Below are positions 26,423 to 35,525 of a DNA stretch of 64,000 bases, piece after piece; the stretch's first letter is position 1; each line of letters opens with the position of its first letter. Below the pieces are notes generated by a model that was given only the letters and a program-made list of their open reading frames with translations, was not told the DNA's origin and did no database searches. Position numbers and translations under genes: made by a program. The DNA comes from Octadecabacter ascidiaceicola. GTDB taxonomy: Bacteria > Pseudomonadota > Alphaproteobacteria > Rhodobacterales > Rhodobacteraceae. The stretch spans positions 1 through 64,000 of the forward strand of contig NZ_FXYD01000005.1 of NCBI RefSeq assembly GCF_900185015.1, in the 5' to 3' direction.

Positions 26423-26453
26423 GCCAGAATGGTCAAAGCGCGACCATACTGGC
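26423..26453. terminator. Hairpin after the dgc-dat operon
   Basis: GCCAGAATGGTC and GACCATACTGGC pair over 12 bp with a single A-A mismatch around a 7-base loop. No T-tract follows. It lies between dat and the OmpA-family gene and may stabilise or terminate the upstream mRNA. Confidence 0.5.
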
Positions 26454-26473
26454 GAAAAGAAGCGGAGGCGTAG

Positions 26474-28633
26474 GTGCGAAAGCTGATCGGAACGATTGTG
26501 TTGGTGGCCGGAGTGGGCACCTTAGGTTATGTAGGTACGACCCAGCACGCAGCGCGGATTCAGACAGCGATTGGCGATGATGCCCGTGCAATTGCTACGG
26601 CCGCGCCATTGGGTATTCAAACAGCAGTTTCGGGCCGTGATCTGGTTGTGACTGGAATGGTCACGGATGCGACGGACCTCGCGGTGCTTCAGGCCGCGTT
26701 CGAGGGTATCGACGGTTTACGCAGCCTTGATATCAAAAATGTCGAAACCCTGCCAATTGCGGACCCGTTTCAGATCGAGGTCAGCCGCATTGCTGACGGA
26801 TCGTTTTCGGCTGAAGGGGTCCTTCCGTCGGACGCAGTGCGCATTGCTTTGAATGATGCTGCTTTTGATGATGTGCCTTTGGCTTCGGGTATGCCAGACG
26901 CCGATTGGGCCGATGCGTTGCAAGGGGGGCTGACGGCCCTTAGTCAACTGAATGAAGGGCAAATGACCCTTGCGAACCGAAACTTAACCCTTGAGGGTGC
27001 GACACGTGTTCCCGCCGATTACGAAAAGATGCTCTTGGCGATCGAGACCCTCCCTGAGGGTTATACGTTTGAGAACCAAGTTACCGTTCTTGACGATGGT
27101 GAGCCACTGCGCTTGTCTATGACGTTGCTGGATGGTGCGGTTGATGCCACTGGTAAATTCCCTGCTGACATGCAGCCGGAAGAGGTCTCTGAGCGGTTCG
27201 ATATACGCGACCAGTTCGAGATTGAGCAATCTGTTTTAACCGCGGCTGATCCTGATTGGCTTAACGCTGCACGCGCGGGGATGGAGGCGCTTGCCGGTTT
27301 GATCGAAGCTGATTTGGTCGTTGAAGAAGGGGCATTGACGATAACCGGCGTTGGAAGCCCTGATGGGATTGCAAAGGCGCAGTCGTTGTTGGGTGGCTTG
27401 CCCGATTCATACTCTGTTACCACGGAACTTGGTGTATGGGGCGCTGATTTTGAGCTTCGCCTTGATATGTCCTGGGACGGCAATAGCGCGGTTGCCGAGG
27501 GGACTTATCCATTGGATTTCACACCTCGAAGCCCAGAGGGTGCAACCGTGACCGACACAGGCCGTGTGTTGTTCCTGCCTGATGACATCGGTGATTTTAC
27601 AGCTAACGCAAACGCCGGAGTTGAGGCCTTGGCGCTGTTGGATAGTGGCACGTTGAGCGCGACGCAAACGTCGATCGTTCTGACCGGAGAAGCCGCGTCG
27701 CCACGAATTTCCGCAGCACTAGATGAAGCATTGGTTGGTGCAGCGGATGGGACCGAAGTCTCGCGCGCTGTGACGTTCTTGGACGATGGTTCACCGGCTG
27801 CGTGGTCACTCAACTATGATGTGGAAAGTGGTGCGCGTATTGAAGGGCGTCTTCCAAGCGGGCTGGATACGGAGACGATAGGTGAAGCGCTCGGCGTCAC
27901 TCAACTAACAGGGACGCCAGGGACCGCACTTGAGGATGATGATATAGGTACCAGTCTGGAAAGCTTTGAAATCTTGTCAGGTTACATTCGAGAGATTGAG
28001 CAGCTTTCATACTCAATAGATAGCACGGGAAGCGCGCTAGATCTTGTTGTAAGCTCTGGTGGGAATGTTGACCTGATCGCGGCAGAATTGGCAGAAAACT
28101 TACCCCAAGATGTGTCGTTCTCACTAAGCGTTATGGACCCACCTCCTGAGGATGGCACTAAACGAACAAACGCGCTGAGCGGCGTAGATGAAGTGTATAC
28201 GAACGGCTATTGGCTTCCGTCCATTGGTCCTGTCGCAGGAACGACTGAATGTGATGCACATACATTGAACGTGTTTGAGCGTGGTCAAATAGGGTTTTTG
28301 TCTTCTTCAGCGCGTTTTGATGCGACGTCTACCAGCACCGTAAACGCGCTTGCAGCTGTTGCACTCGCCTGTGTTGATGCGGGACTGACGTTGGAAGTGG
28401 GCGGGCATACAGATGCAACGGGTTCCGTTCTTGCCAATGAAGTGCTGAGTGCGAACCGCGCCAATTCAGTGCGAACCGCCTTGATCGAACGAGGGGTGCC
28501 AGCTGAGAACATCACCGCGGTGGGATACGGTCAATCTGAACCAATCGCGGACAATGAAACCGCCGAGGGCCGTGCAGCCAATCGTCGAACAGATATTAAA
28601 TGGTTCACAGCGGGTGCTGTGGGTAACCAATGA
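26474..28633 (+). CDS. OmpA-family protein with repeated BON-like domains
   Basis: The 719-residue envelope protein has an N-terminal hydrophobic signal/anchor (about 4-20), then several BON-like alpha-beta repeats (the pattern GRDLVVTGMVTDATDLAVLQ and its relatives recurs about every 150 residues). The C-terminal OmpA peptidoglycan-binding domain (about 600-719) carries FDATSTSTVNALAAVALACV, GHTDATGS and LSANRANSVRTALIERGV. OmpA domains bind diaminopimelate in peptidoglycan, and BON domains bind phospholipid surfaces. GTG 26474 is preceded by GCGGAGG. An HHH-domain membrane protein follows 22 bp later. Confidence 0.87.
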   Translation: MRKLIGTIVLVAGVGTLGYVGTTQHAARIQTAIGDDARAIATAAPLGIQTAVSGRDLVVTGMVTDATDLAVLQAAFEGIDGLRSLDIKNVETLPIADPFQIEVSRIADGSFSAEGVLPSDAVRIALNDAAFDDVPLASGMPDADWADALQGGLTALSQLNEGQMTLANRNLTLEGATRVPADYEKMLLAIETLPEGYTFENQVTVLDDGEPLRLSMTLLDGAVDATGKFPADMQPEEVSERFDIRDQFEIEQSVLTAADPDWLNAARAGMEALAGLIEADLVVEEGALTITGVGSPDGIAKAQSLLGGLPDSYSVTTELGVWGADFELRLDMSWDGNSAVAEGTYPLDFTPRSPEGATVTDTGRVLFLPDDIGDFTANANAGVEALALLDSGTLSATQTSIVLTGEAASPRISAALDEALVGAADGTEVSRAVTFLDDGSPAAWSLNYDVESGARIEGRLPSGLDTETIGEALGVTQLTGTPGTALEDDDIGTSLESFEILSGYIREIEQLSYSIDSTGSALDLVVSSGGNVDLIAAELAENLPQDVSFSLSVMDPPPEDGTKRTNALSGVDEVYTNGYWLPSIGPVAGTTECDAHTLNVFERGQIGFLSSSARFDATSTSTVNALAAVALACVDAGLTLEVGGHTDATGSVLANEVLSANRANSVRTALIERGVPAENITAVGYGQSEPIADNETAEGRAANRRTDIKWFTAGAVGNQ

Positions 28634-28655
28634 TGCAGGTCAAAGGAGTATAGCG

Positions 28656-29204
28656 ATGTTCAAGGAATGGGGTTTCTTGCTTGCTGAGATTTGGGTGCTT
28701 CTGGCGCTCGCCGCATTGATCGGCCTGATTGCCGGATGGTTCTTTTGGGGTGGGCGTTCTGACACGGGTTCTGACGCTGATGAAGTTCGACGCCTTCAGG
28801 CTGAACTGGACCGTGCGAACGCTAGGAACAACCGTGCAACGTCCTTTGAATTGGACGATGACGTGCCGTCGATGCCTGACACTGTGTATTCTCGCCCAGT
28901 TTCGAAACCCGTGGCCGAGCCTGTGAAAACCGAACCCGTTGCGGCGCCCAGTGCTTTGGTTGGTGCAAAACCGGCAGGCTTGGACGCGGCGCGCGACGGG
29001 TTGCCCGATGATCTAACGACGATCAAAGGGATCGGTCCGAAGATGGAAAAATTATGCAACCGTCTGGGGTTTTGGCATTTCGATCAGATTGCGGCGTGGA
29101 GTGCAGACGAAGTTGCGTGGGTTGATGACAACCTTGAAGGCTTCAAAGGCCGCGTGACCCGAGATAATTGGGTTGAACAAGCGAAAGCTTTGTCAGGGAA
29201 GTAG
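28656..29204 (+). CDS. Membrane-anchored helix-hairpin-helix protein
   Basis: The 182-residue protein has one N-terminal TM helix (about 8-29), an acidic/Pro-rich linker and a C-terminal domain (about 120-182). That domain begins with the helix-hairpin-helix motif LTTIKGIGPKMEKLCNRLGF and continues as a SAP/HHH-like fold often annotated 'flap endonuclease-1-like 5' DNA nuclease'. HHH motifs usually bind DNA nonspecifically. ATG 28656 follows AAAGGAG. The gene pairs with the OmpA/BON gene upstream, so both ends of the envelope may be linked; the function is unknown. Confidence 0.8.
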   Translation: MFKEWGFLLAEIWVLLALAALIGLIAGWFFWGGRSDTGSDADEVRRLQAELDRANARNNRATSFELDDDVPSMPDTVYSRPVSKPVAEPVKTEPVAAPSALVGAKPAGLDAARDGLPDDLTTIKGIGPKMEKLCNRLGFWHFDQIAAWSADEVAWVDDNLEGFKGRVTRDNWVEQAKALSGK

Positions 29205-29214
29205 ACCGCCTGAA

Positions 29215-29499
29215 TTAGTCCTCGAATTCGAACGTTAGGCATCCTTCGGGGATGTCATTTGCGGTGCAACCTAACAACGTCACAACCGTACGCCCGTCGA
29301 TTTCAACCTGCACGCCATTGCCATCTAGCAAGTCATGTAAAAACATTTCCGCGTCAGCGTCTTTGGCAGGCAGTTTGAAGGAGAGCTTTTCAACGCGCGG
29401 GTCGAAGTCCTTAACGACAGGTGCCAAAACAGGTGCTGTCAACGTAACCGGGCCGACAGACACTGGCGCGGTAATCACATCCAAATCAAATGGTAACAT
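29215..29499 (-). CDS. Small hypothetical protein
   Basis: This 94-residue acidic protein has no signal peptide and no recognised domain. ATG 29499 follows GGAGAAGG on the minus strand and is preferred over the upstream frame extension. It converges on the HHH gene, with 10 bp between the stops. Confidence 0.6.
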   Translation of the reverse strand: MLPFDLDVITAPVSVGPVTLTAPVLAPVVKDFDPRVEKLSFKLPAKDADAEMFLHDLLDGNGVQVEIDGRTVVTLLGCTANDIPEGCLTFEFED

Positions 29500-29638
29500 A
29501 AAACTAACCTTCTCCACGCGGATAACCCCGCGCATCCTTGCGACCTTCAAACAGGAACAGGTTCGAGGTGTCAAACTTTTGCCGCAATGGTTTTTGTTCG
29601 GTGAACAATCGGTACAGTTTAGGATGAATTGTCGGGGT

Positions 29639-29965
29639 TTAGCCGTTCTTTTTCGTCACGTTTTCATCAAAGGCCACGCGAAACGCGGCGTCTTTTTCTA
29701 GTGTCGAATCAGTTTGATACTCAGATTTCCACTGCGCCATGGTCATTCCGTAGAATGCTTCGCGGCCCTCGTCCTTTGACATCTCGATGCCACGTTCGCC
29801 CGCGGCCTCTTGGTACCAGCGGCTTAGGCAATTTCGGCAAAACCCAGCGAGGTTCATCATGTCGATGTTTTGTACATCCGTGCGGTCGTCCATCAGGTGT
29901 TTCTGCAACCGACGAAACGCGGCCGCTTCGAGTTCGATTTGAGTTTGAGCATCAATTATTGGCAT
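29639..29965 (-). CDS. DUF1244 protein
   Basis: The 108-residue protein is a DUF1244 member. The segments AAAFRRLQKHL, NIDMMNLAGFCRNCLSRWY (with a conserved CRNC) and GREAFYGMTMAQWKSEYQ are family hallmarks. The CxxC pair may bind metal. It overlaps the upstream amidohydrolase gene by 14 bp on the same strand. Function unknown. Confidence 0.88.
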   Translation of the reverse strand: MPIIDAQTQIELEAAAFRRLQKHLMDDRTDVQNIDMMNLAGFCRNCLSRWYQEAAGERGIEMSKDEGREAFYGMTMAQWKSEYQTDSTLEKDAAFRVAFDENVTKKNG

Positions 29966-30716
29966 TTTTTGCCTCCATCTGGATTAGGGCGTTGGTCAAG
30001 ATAGGGGCCAGTCGTTCGGCCCACGCGACTTGTTGGTCCTCTGTTTCGATAAGGTCGTTGCGCAATTCTATCAATGTATTGGCGCGGCCCGTTTGCAATG
30101 CATGACGATCAATTGCATCACCAGGAAGATGGCCTATGTAGGGTTCGTTCTTACCTACACAAAGGTCATCTTCAGTGTGCAGTAGGTCGAGTAATGCATT
30201 CGATAGACGGTCATCGTGTGCATGCAAAATACCGATATGCCACGGCCGCGGCGGACGGCCATTCAATTGCGGCGTAAAGCTGTGCATTGCAACAATCACG
30301 GTATCGTCTTGGCGCGCGGCTAGATCAGCGTAGGCGTTGTGGTAGGGCGCGTGGAACGCATCCACGCGTCGTGCTTTTTCAACCAGATCCGCATCGCGGT
30401 TTGCTGGAATGACGGACCCATCGTAAAGCTTCATCAATAGCGTCGGATCATCCAGTCCTCGGTTCGGGTCAATCACCATACGTGAGAAATTCGACAGAAC
30501 TGCTGGGGCATCCAGTGCGTCAGCCAAAGCACGCGTAACACCGGCCGCGCCAACATCGTAGGCGATGTGACGTTGCATGTCAGCGTCCGGCAAACCCAAA
30601 GAACCACCTCCAATACACGGCGGAACGGCATTGGAGGCATGATCACAAGTGATCAACCATCTTGACTGCCGGTCGGCGCCATGGACGCTAAATGGTTCGA
30701 ATGTGTCCGTTGTCAT
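29952..30716 (-). CDS. N-formylglutamate amidohydrolase-family protein
   Basis: The 254-residue protein has the family segments ITCDHASNAVP near the N-terminus, HIAYDVGAAGVTR, DPNRGLDDPTL, and VIVAMHSFTPQLNGRPRPWHIG (metal-binding histidines in family members). These enzymes hydrolyse N-formylglutamate in histidine breakdown, but no hut genes are present here, so the real substrate may be another N-acyl or cell-wall-derived amide. It is divergent from pyk with about 115 bp between starts and is followed by DUF1244. Confidence 0.87.
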   Translation of the reverse strand: MTTDTFEPFSVHGADRQSRWLITCDHASNAVPPCIGGGSLGLPDADMQRHIAYDVGAAGVTRALADALDAPAVLSNFSRMVIDPNRGLDDPTLLMKLYDGSVIPANRDADLVEKARRVDAFHAPYHNAYADLAARQDDTVIVAMHSFTPQLNGRPPRPWHIGILHAHDDRLSNALLDLLHTEDDLCVGKNEPYIGHLPGDAIDRHALQTGRANTLIELRNDLIETEDQQVAWAERLAPILTNALIQMEAKNANN

Positions 30717-30830
30717 TGTTCTGTTATCCGTTTGTGGGCAGTTGTAGACGCAGAGAAATGCGATATAAGGCCGCGAACCGTTAGCGGTAACGTATGTTGC
30801 ACTTTGCCGCCGAAACTGAGGAATACCACC

Positions 30831-32282
30831 ATGAAACGTGATCGCAATGTTAAGATTGTCGCCACATTAGGCCCTGCGTCCGACGACTACAAAATGATCC
30901 GTGCATTGCATGAAGCTGGCGCTGACGTTTTTCGATTGAACATGAGCCATGGCGACCATGCAGAAATCAAAGTCCGCCACGAGATCATTCGTAAGGTTGA
31001 GAAAGACCTCAACAGCACAATTTCCATTTTGGCTGACCTTCAGGGGCCGAAGTTGCGAGTTGGAGTTTTTGCGAATGACGATGGCGAAGAACTGGCCGTT
31101 GGTCAGGCGTTCCGTCTTGATTTGGATGACACGCCAGGAACGTCTGAGCGTGTTCAACTGCCGCACAAAGAGATTTTCGACGCACTTGAGCCTGGTGCGC
31201 ACCTGTTGGTGAATGACGGCAAGATCAAGTTGCGGGTGAAAGACTGCGGGCGTGACTTCGCGGATTGCGAAGTTCTAGTCGCGGGAACGATTTCAAATCG
31301 TAAGGGCGTGAATGTTCCTGATGTTGTGCTGCCGCTTGCCGCGCTGTCTGAAAAAGACCTGAAAGATCTGGAATTTGTGTGCGAGCTAGGTGTGGATTGG
31401 TTGGCATTGTCATTTGTTCAGCGTCCTGCCGATGTCGAGCAGGCCCGTACATTGGCAAAAGGCCGCGCTGCGATCCTGTCCAAAATTGAAAAGCCGTCTG
31501 CCGTCGCGGCGTTCGACGATATCCTTGCCGTGTCTGACGGCATTATGGTTGCCCGTGGTGACTTGGGTGTTGAACTGCCAGTTCAAAACGTGCCGCCAAT
31601 TCAGAAACAGCTGATCCGTAAAAGCCGCGCCGCTGCTAAACCAGTGATCGTTGCGACTCAAATGCTTGAGTCTATGATTGAATCCCCGATGCCAACACGT
31701 GCCGAGGTTTCGGATGTAGCGACGGCGATCTACGAGGGGGCCGATGCTATCATGTTGTCCGCAGAATCCGCGGCAGGTGATTTTCCGATCGAAGCGGTGA
31801 CGACGATGAACAATGTCGCCGTCGAAGTCGAAGCAGACCCGACCTACACCCAAATTATTGAAGCCAGCCGAAGAACATCTGGTCGCTCGGTCGCGGATGG
31901 TATTGTCGCCGCCGCACGTGAGATTGCGGAAACTGCGGACATCAAAGCGATTTGTTGTTTCTCCCAATCCGGCACAACCGCGCTGCTGACGGTGCGTGAA
32001 CGACCTCGCGTGCCGATCATCGTTATGTCTAGCGACATCAAAACGGTCCGCCGCCTAGCGCTTAGCTGGGGGACAAACTGCGTAATGACTGACAAAGTAG
32101 TCAATCGCTTTAAGATAGCCGTGCTTGAAGCAGTGCGTTCCGCATTGTCCACAGGCGTTGCCGAAAAGAGCGACTTGGTTGTTGTTACAGCGGGCGTTCC
32201 ATTCAACACACCGGGCAGTACAAACATTCTGCGCGTTGCGCCCTGCGACGAAAATTTGATTTTGGCTGCGACTTCGGAGTAG
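30831..32282 (+). CDS. pyk: Pyruvate kinase
   Basis: Pyruvate kinase makes pyruvate and ATP from phosphoenolpyruvate and ADP. The 483 residues include KIVATLGPAS at the start, the DLQGPKLR segment, the active-site ILSKIEKPSAV with its catalytic lysine, MVARGDLGVELP, VIVATQMLESMIESPMPTRAEVSDVA and the C-terminal allosteric domain. ATG 30831 is chosen over an upstream in-frame start. A 74-residue membrane protein gene follows 33 bp after the stop. Confidence 0.97.
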   Translation: MKRDRNVKIVATLGPASDDYKMIRALHEAGADVFRLNMSHGDHAEIKVRHEIIRKVEKDLNSTISILADLQGPKLRVGVFANDDGEELAVGQAFRLDLDDTPGTSERVQLPHKEIFDALEPGAHLLVNDGKIKLRVKDCGRDFADCEVLVAGTISNRKGVNVPDVVLPLAALSEKDLKDLEFVCELGVDWLALSFVQRPADVEQARTLAKGRAAILSKIEKPSAVAAFDDILAVSDGIMVARGDLGVELPVQNVPPIQKQLIRKSRAAAKPVIVATQMLESMIESPMPTRAEVSDVATAIYEGADAIMLSAESAAGDFPIEAVTTMNNVAVEVEADPTYTQIIEASRRTSGRSVADGIVAAAREIAETADIKAICCFSQSGTTALLTVRERPRVPIIVMSSDIKTVRRLALSWGTNCVMTDKVVNRFKIAVLEAVRSALSTGVAEKSDLVVVTAGVPFNTPGSTNILRVAPCDENLILAATSE

Positions 32283-32315
32283 TGTTTCCTTAGCTTTTGG
32301 AGTTGGGGTGAACGT

Positions 32316-32540
32316 ATGGATCCGGATCTAATGTTAGTGACCGGGCTTGTAGTGGGCGGTTTTTCTATTCCGTCTATTATGGGTGCTTTGGCAGACGGGC
32401 GTGTGCCCCGTGCTGCTGCAATTGCGATTATGGTCGCGGGGGGGCTTGTTGCGCTTGCAGTGAATGAAAAGCCAAGCGGATACGCGATCAACGATATTCC
32501 AGATGTCTTCGTCAGCGTTGTTGGTCGCTACATCAACTAA
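32316..32540 (+). CDS. Small two-helix membrane protein
   Basis: The 74-residue product has two hydrophobic segments (about 5-24 and 34-50), then a short polar tail. It lies directly behind pyk and is probably co-transcribed. No family assignment; such a gene is often seen after pyk in Roseobacters. Confidence 0.7.
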   Translation: MDPDLMLVTGLVVGGFSIPSIMGALADGRVPRAAAIAIMVAGGLVALAVNEKPSGYAINDIPDVFVSVVGRYIN

Positions 32541-32661
32541 TTTGCTGCGAATCTACTTGCCATAGATATCCACCTCGGCTAATCACCGATTTCTAACCGC
32601 GCGTCCGGCTTAAGTGGCATGCCGAGTCGCGTTTTCGCACCTACCCTAAGAGGAGATGGAA

Positions 32662-32862
32662 ATGCCCAAGATGAAGACCAAATCGAGCTGCAAAAAGCGG
32701 TTCAAGATGACTGCCTCCGGCAAAGTCAAATCTGCCCAAGCTGGTAAACAGCACGGTATGATCAAACGCTCTAACAAGTTCCTGCGTAACGCACGCGGCA
32801 CAACAACACTTTCAGCCCCTGATGCGAAGATCATCAAGGGCATGATGCCATACGCGCGCTAA
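32662..32862 (+). CDS. rpmI: 50S ribosomal protein L35
   Basis: L35 is a small basic component of the large subunit. The 66 residues ([20 protein letters not shown]...) contain the family pattern [24 protein letters not shown] and RNARGTTTL. The ATG at 32662 follows AGGAGATGG. rplT lies 12 bp downstream with its own GGAGG site. Confidence 0.97.
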   Translation: MPKMKTKSSCKKRFKMTASGKVKSAQAGKQHGMIKRSNKFLRNARGTTTLSAPDAKIIKGMMPYAR

Positions 32863-32874
32863 GGAGGATCTGAT

Positions 32875-33234
32875 ATGCGAGTTAAAGGTGGTACAGTCAC
32901 TCATCGTCGTCACAAGAAGGTAACGGATCAGGCAAAAGGCTACTATGGCCGTCGTTCCACGACCTTCAAAGTTGCGCGTCAGGCCGTCGACAAGGCGAAC
33001 CAATACGCAACACGCGACCGTCACAACCGTAAGCGCAACTTCCGCGCTTTGTGGATCCAGCGTATCAACGCTGCTGTTCGCGGAATCGACGAAACACTGA
33101 CATATTCCCGTTTCATCAACGGCCTCAACTTGGCTGGCATCGAAGTGGACCGTAAGGTTCTCGCCGATCTTGCCGTCAACGAGCCTGATGCATTCGGTGC
33201 GATTGTTAAAAAAGCACAAGCTGCAATGGCCTAA
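32875..33234 (+). CDS. rplT: 50S ribosomal protein L20
   Basis: L20 binds 23S rRNA early in assembly. The 119 residues are typical, with [22 protein letters not shown] near the N-terminus and [26 protein letters not shown] near the C-terminus. It ends the rpmI-rplT operon; infC, usually first in this operon, is not upstream here. Confidence 0.97.
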   Translation: MRVKGGTVTHRRHKKVTDQAKGYYGRRSTTFKVARQAVDKANQYATRDRHNRKRNFRALWIQRINAAVRGIDETLTYSRFINGLNLAGIEVDRKVLADLAVNEPDAFGAIVKKAQAAMA

Positions 33235-33257
33235 GGCCAAACAACGCTAGAAATTAG

Positions 33258-33287
33258 AAAGGCCGCCCTATAATGGGGCGGCCTTTT
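33258..33287 (+). terminator. Terminator after rpmI-rplT
   Basis: AAAGGCCGCCC and GGGGCGGCCTTTT form a strong GC stem around a short AT loop, followed by T residues. Confidence 0.9.
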
Positions 33288-33426
33288 GCGTTGTTGCGGG
33301 TCCCGCTGGCAAGGGCGAAACGGCTAGCTCTTACAATTTGCACATCTGATGTGTGTTATAGCGGAATGTACCGTGCCATGCGGTTGCTATATCGCGTGTG
33401 ACATAGGCAATAACAGTGAGAGACAG

Positions 33427-34611
33427 ATGCTCGTCAATTCATCCACCCGATACGGGGCCGTTGCCCGCCTTTTTCATTGGTCGATCGCACTATTGGTGTT
33501 TGTCGATATTGTTTTGGGCCTTGTTGGAAAATTTACGCCGAGGACAGGTGAAACCGCTGATTTTCTGCAATTGTTATATTCTACGCATAAAACGATAGGT
33601 GTTTTGGTCCTTGGACTGGCGGTGCTGCGGGTGCTTTGGGCGATCTCGCAACCGCGACCGGTTCCCTTACATCCAGAACGCCGCGTTGAGACGTTCGCGG
33701 CAGAAACCGCTCACTGGATGTTGTATGCGGCAATCTTTGTCATGCCGCTTTCGGGGTGGGTCATGCATTCGGCCGAGGTTGGGTTTGCGCCAATCTGGTG
33801 GCCTTTCGGACAGAACCTTCCGTTCGTGCCTAAATCCGAAGGGGTCGCCGAAACTGCGGCGACTGTTCACTGGATCGCGGGTATTGTGCTGGTCGCGACC
33901 GTTGCAGCACATATTGGCGGCGCCCTTAAGCATGCGATTATTGATCGCGATGAGACACTTGCGCGGATGGTACGTGGCACGGCAGCCGGAACGCCCGCGA
34001 AAGGAGGTCTCGCGCACGGTGTCGCAGCGTTTGCAGCGCTCGTGATTTGGGCTGTATCTATCGGCGGAGCGGTTGTGGTCTTTGCACCAGCACACACTGA
34101 GGAAACGGGCGCTCAGCCAGAGGTAGTTCAATCCGAAGGATGGATTGTACAAGACGGAAGCGTTTCGATTACAGTTGTGCAAATCGGTGCGCCGGTAGAT
34201 GGCGTTTTCGCCAATTGGCAAGCTGCAATCGAATATGATCCAGAAAGTGGCGCGGGGCAGGTCACTGCGGTGATTGAAACCACTTCGTTGGCGCTTGGAT
34301 CGGTGACAGATCAGGCCAAAGGCCCTGAGTTTTTTGACGTCGAAACCTTTAGCCAAGCCACCTATCAAGGTGAAATCGCGCGGATTGACGGAGTACGGCA
34401 CAATGCAGTTGGTGCACTCACTCTCGTTGGACAAACAGTGCCTGTGTCGTTTGATTTCGACCTAGGGGTGACAGACGGCGTCGCCGTGATGTCGGGCGCG
34501 ACAACGCTAGATCGGCGGGATTTCGGAATGGGTGCCGCCTATTCTGACGAAAGTTCGGTCGGGTTTGGCGTAGATGTTAGCATCGCGCTAACTGCCACCG
34601 CTCCAGAGTAA
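33427..34611 (+). CDS. Cytochrome b561 - YceI fusion protein
   Basis: The 394-residue protein joins two domains. The N-terminal part (about 1-200) is a four-helix cytochrome b561 domain: RLFHWSIALLVFVDI, LYSTHKTIGVL, HWMLYAAIFVMPLSGWVMHS and VHWIAGIVLVATVAAHIGGAL contain the histidines expected to bind two b haems. A fifth helix near 210-230 leads to a C-terminal YceI-like lipocalin domain (about 235-394, WQAAIEYDP, VDGVFANWQ, RDFGMG). The pairing is found in some proteobacteria; a quinone or isoprenoid-linked electron-transfer role is inferred. ATG 33427 is chosen. Confidence 0.87.
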   Translation: MLVNSSTRYGAVARLFHWSIALLVFVDIVLGLVGKFTPRTGETADFLQLLYSTHKTIGVLVLGLAVLRVLWAISQPRPVPLHPERRVETFAAETAHWMLYAAIFVMPLSGWVMHSAEVGFAPIWWPFGQNLPFVPKSEGVAETAATVHWIAGIVLVATVAAHIGGALKHAIIDRDETLARMVRGTAAGTPAKGGLAHGVAAFAALVIWAVSIGGAVVVFAPAHTEETGAQPEVVQSEGWIVQDGSVSITVVQIGAPVDGVFANWQAAIEYDPESGAGQVTAVIETTSLALGSVTDQAKGPEFFDVETFSQATYQGEIARIDGVRHNAVGALTLVGQTVPVSFDFDLGVTDGVAVMSGATTLDRRDFGMGAAYSDESSVGFGVDVSIALTATAPE

Positions 34612-34631
34612 ACCAGTGTTGCAGTCACGAA

Positions 34632-34661
34632 AAAGGCCGCTGGAGCGTTCCAGCGGCCTTT
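34632..34661. terminator. Bidirectional terminator between the b561-YceI and yceI genes
   Basis: AAAGGCCGCTGGA and TTCCAGCGGCCTTT form a 13-bp perfect stem with a three-base loop between two convergent genes. Flanking A and T runs on both sides suit termination in both directions. Confidence 0.85.
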
Positions 34662-34684
34662 CCTGTGTGCGAGGTTGGTCGCGC

Positions 34685-35263
34685 TTATTCGGCAGGGACC
34701 ATCGCTTCGATCGAGATGTAGATGTCGATCTCGTCGCTGACGAAGGGTGCGAACTGGCCCATGTCAAAATCGGACCGCAGAAGCGTGGCCGTGGCGTCAA
34801 AACCCGCCCAAGGCTGCTTAGCCATCGGGTGCTCGGCCATCTGGTTCAGCGTAGCATCCAGAACGACAGGCTTGGTGATGCCGTTCATGGTCAGGTCGCC
34901 CGTAATCATGCCTGTGTTGTCACCTGTTACCTCGATAGATGTCGAAGCAAAGGTTACTGTCGGGTTGGTTGCGGCACCAAAGAAATCGTCGCTCATGAAG
35001 TGGCCTTCGCGCTCGGGCCAGCCTGTCATCAGGCTTTCGGCGGGGAAGGAAACAGACACACTCGATGCAGCGGGCGCTTCGGCGTCCAGCTCAATTGTGC
35101 CTTCAAATCCGGAAAACATGCCAGTGGTGCGCGAATAGCCAAGGTGGTCATAGCTGAACACAATTTGGCTGTGCGAAGCGTCGAGTAAGTAGGTGACGGG
35201 TTCTGCAGTGGCTGCGGCAGCGACAGTGACGCCCAGCGCAGTCGTAAGGAGGAAATTTTTCAT
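34685..35263 (-). CDS. Periplasmic YceI-family protein
   Basis: The 192-residue protein has a signal peptide (MKNFLLTTALGVTVAAAATA) and one YceI beta-barrel: YLLDASHSQIVFSYDHLG, FSGFEGTIELD and VTGDLTMNGITKPVVLDATLN are the family blocks. YceI proteins carry isoprenoid quinone-like ligands in the periplasm. It is convergent with the b561-YceI fusion gene, which suggests that both work on the same ligand or redox step, though this is inference. Confidence 0.93.
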   Translation of the reverse strand: MKNFLLTTALGVTVAAAATAEPVTYLLDASHSQIVFSYDHLGYSRTTGMFSGFEGTIELDAEAPAASSVSVSFPAESLMTGWPEREGHFMSDDFFGAATNPTVTFASTSIEVTGDNTGMITGDLTMNGITKPVVLDATLNQMAEHPMAKQPWAGFDATATLLRSDFDMGQFAPFVSDEIDIYISIEAMVPAE

Positions 35264-35525
35264 AAGGAACTCGCTTCATTGTGAGGGTTACGTTCAAACA
35301 GGCTGAAAGTTTGGTCCCATTCTACGATTTATGCAATTCGCGTTCTCGTGATAACACCTGTGCAAGGATGCACATAGAGAGCAGTTGTCGAACCAAAGCC
35401 ACCGCCTTAACGGGGCGAACTTGAAACACTGGGATGTTCTCAAATCGCGTGCAAACCTTGCACCCAACGCGCCCTTTCGATACCTGCAAGCCAACACATT
35501 TATTCGGCCAAAGACTGGACAGCGC

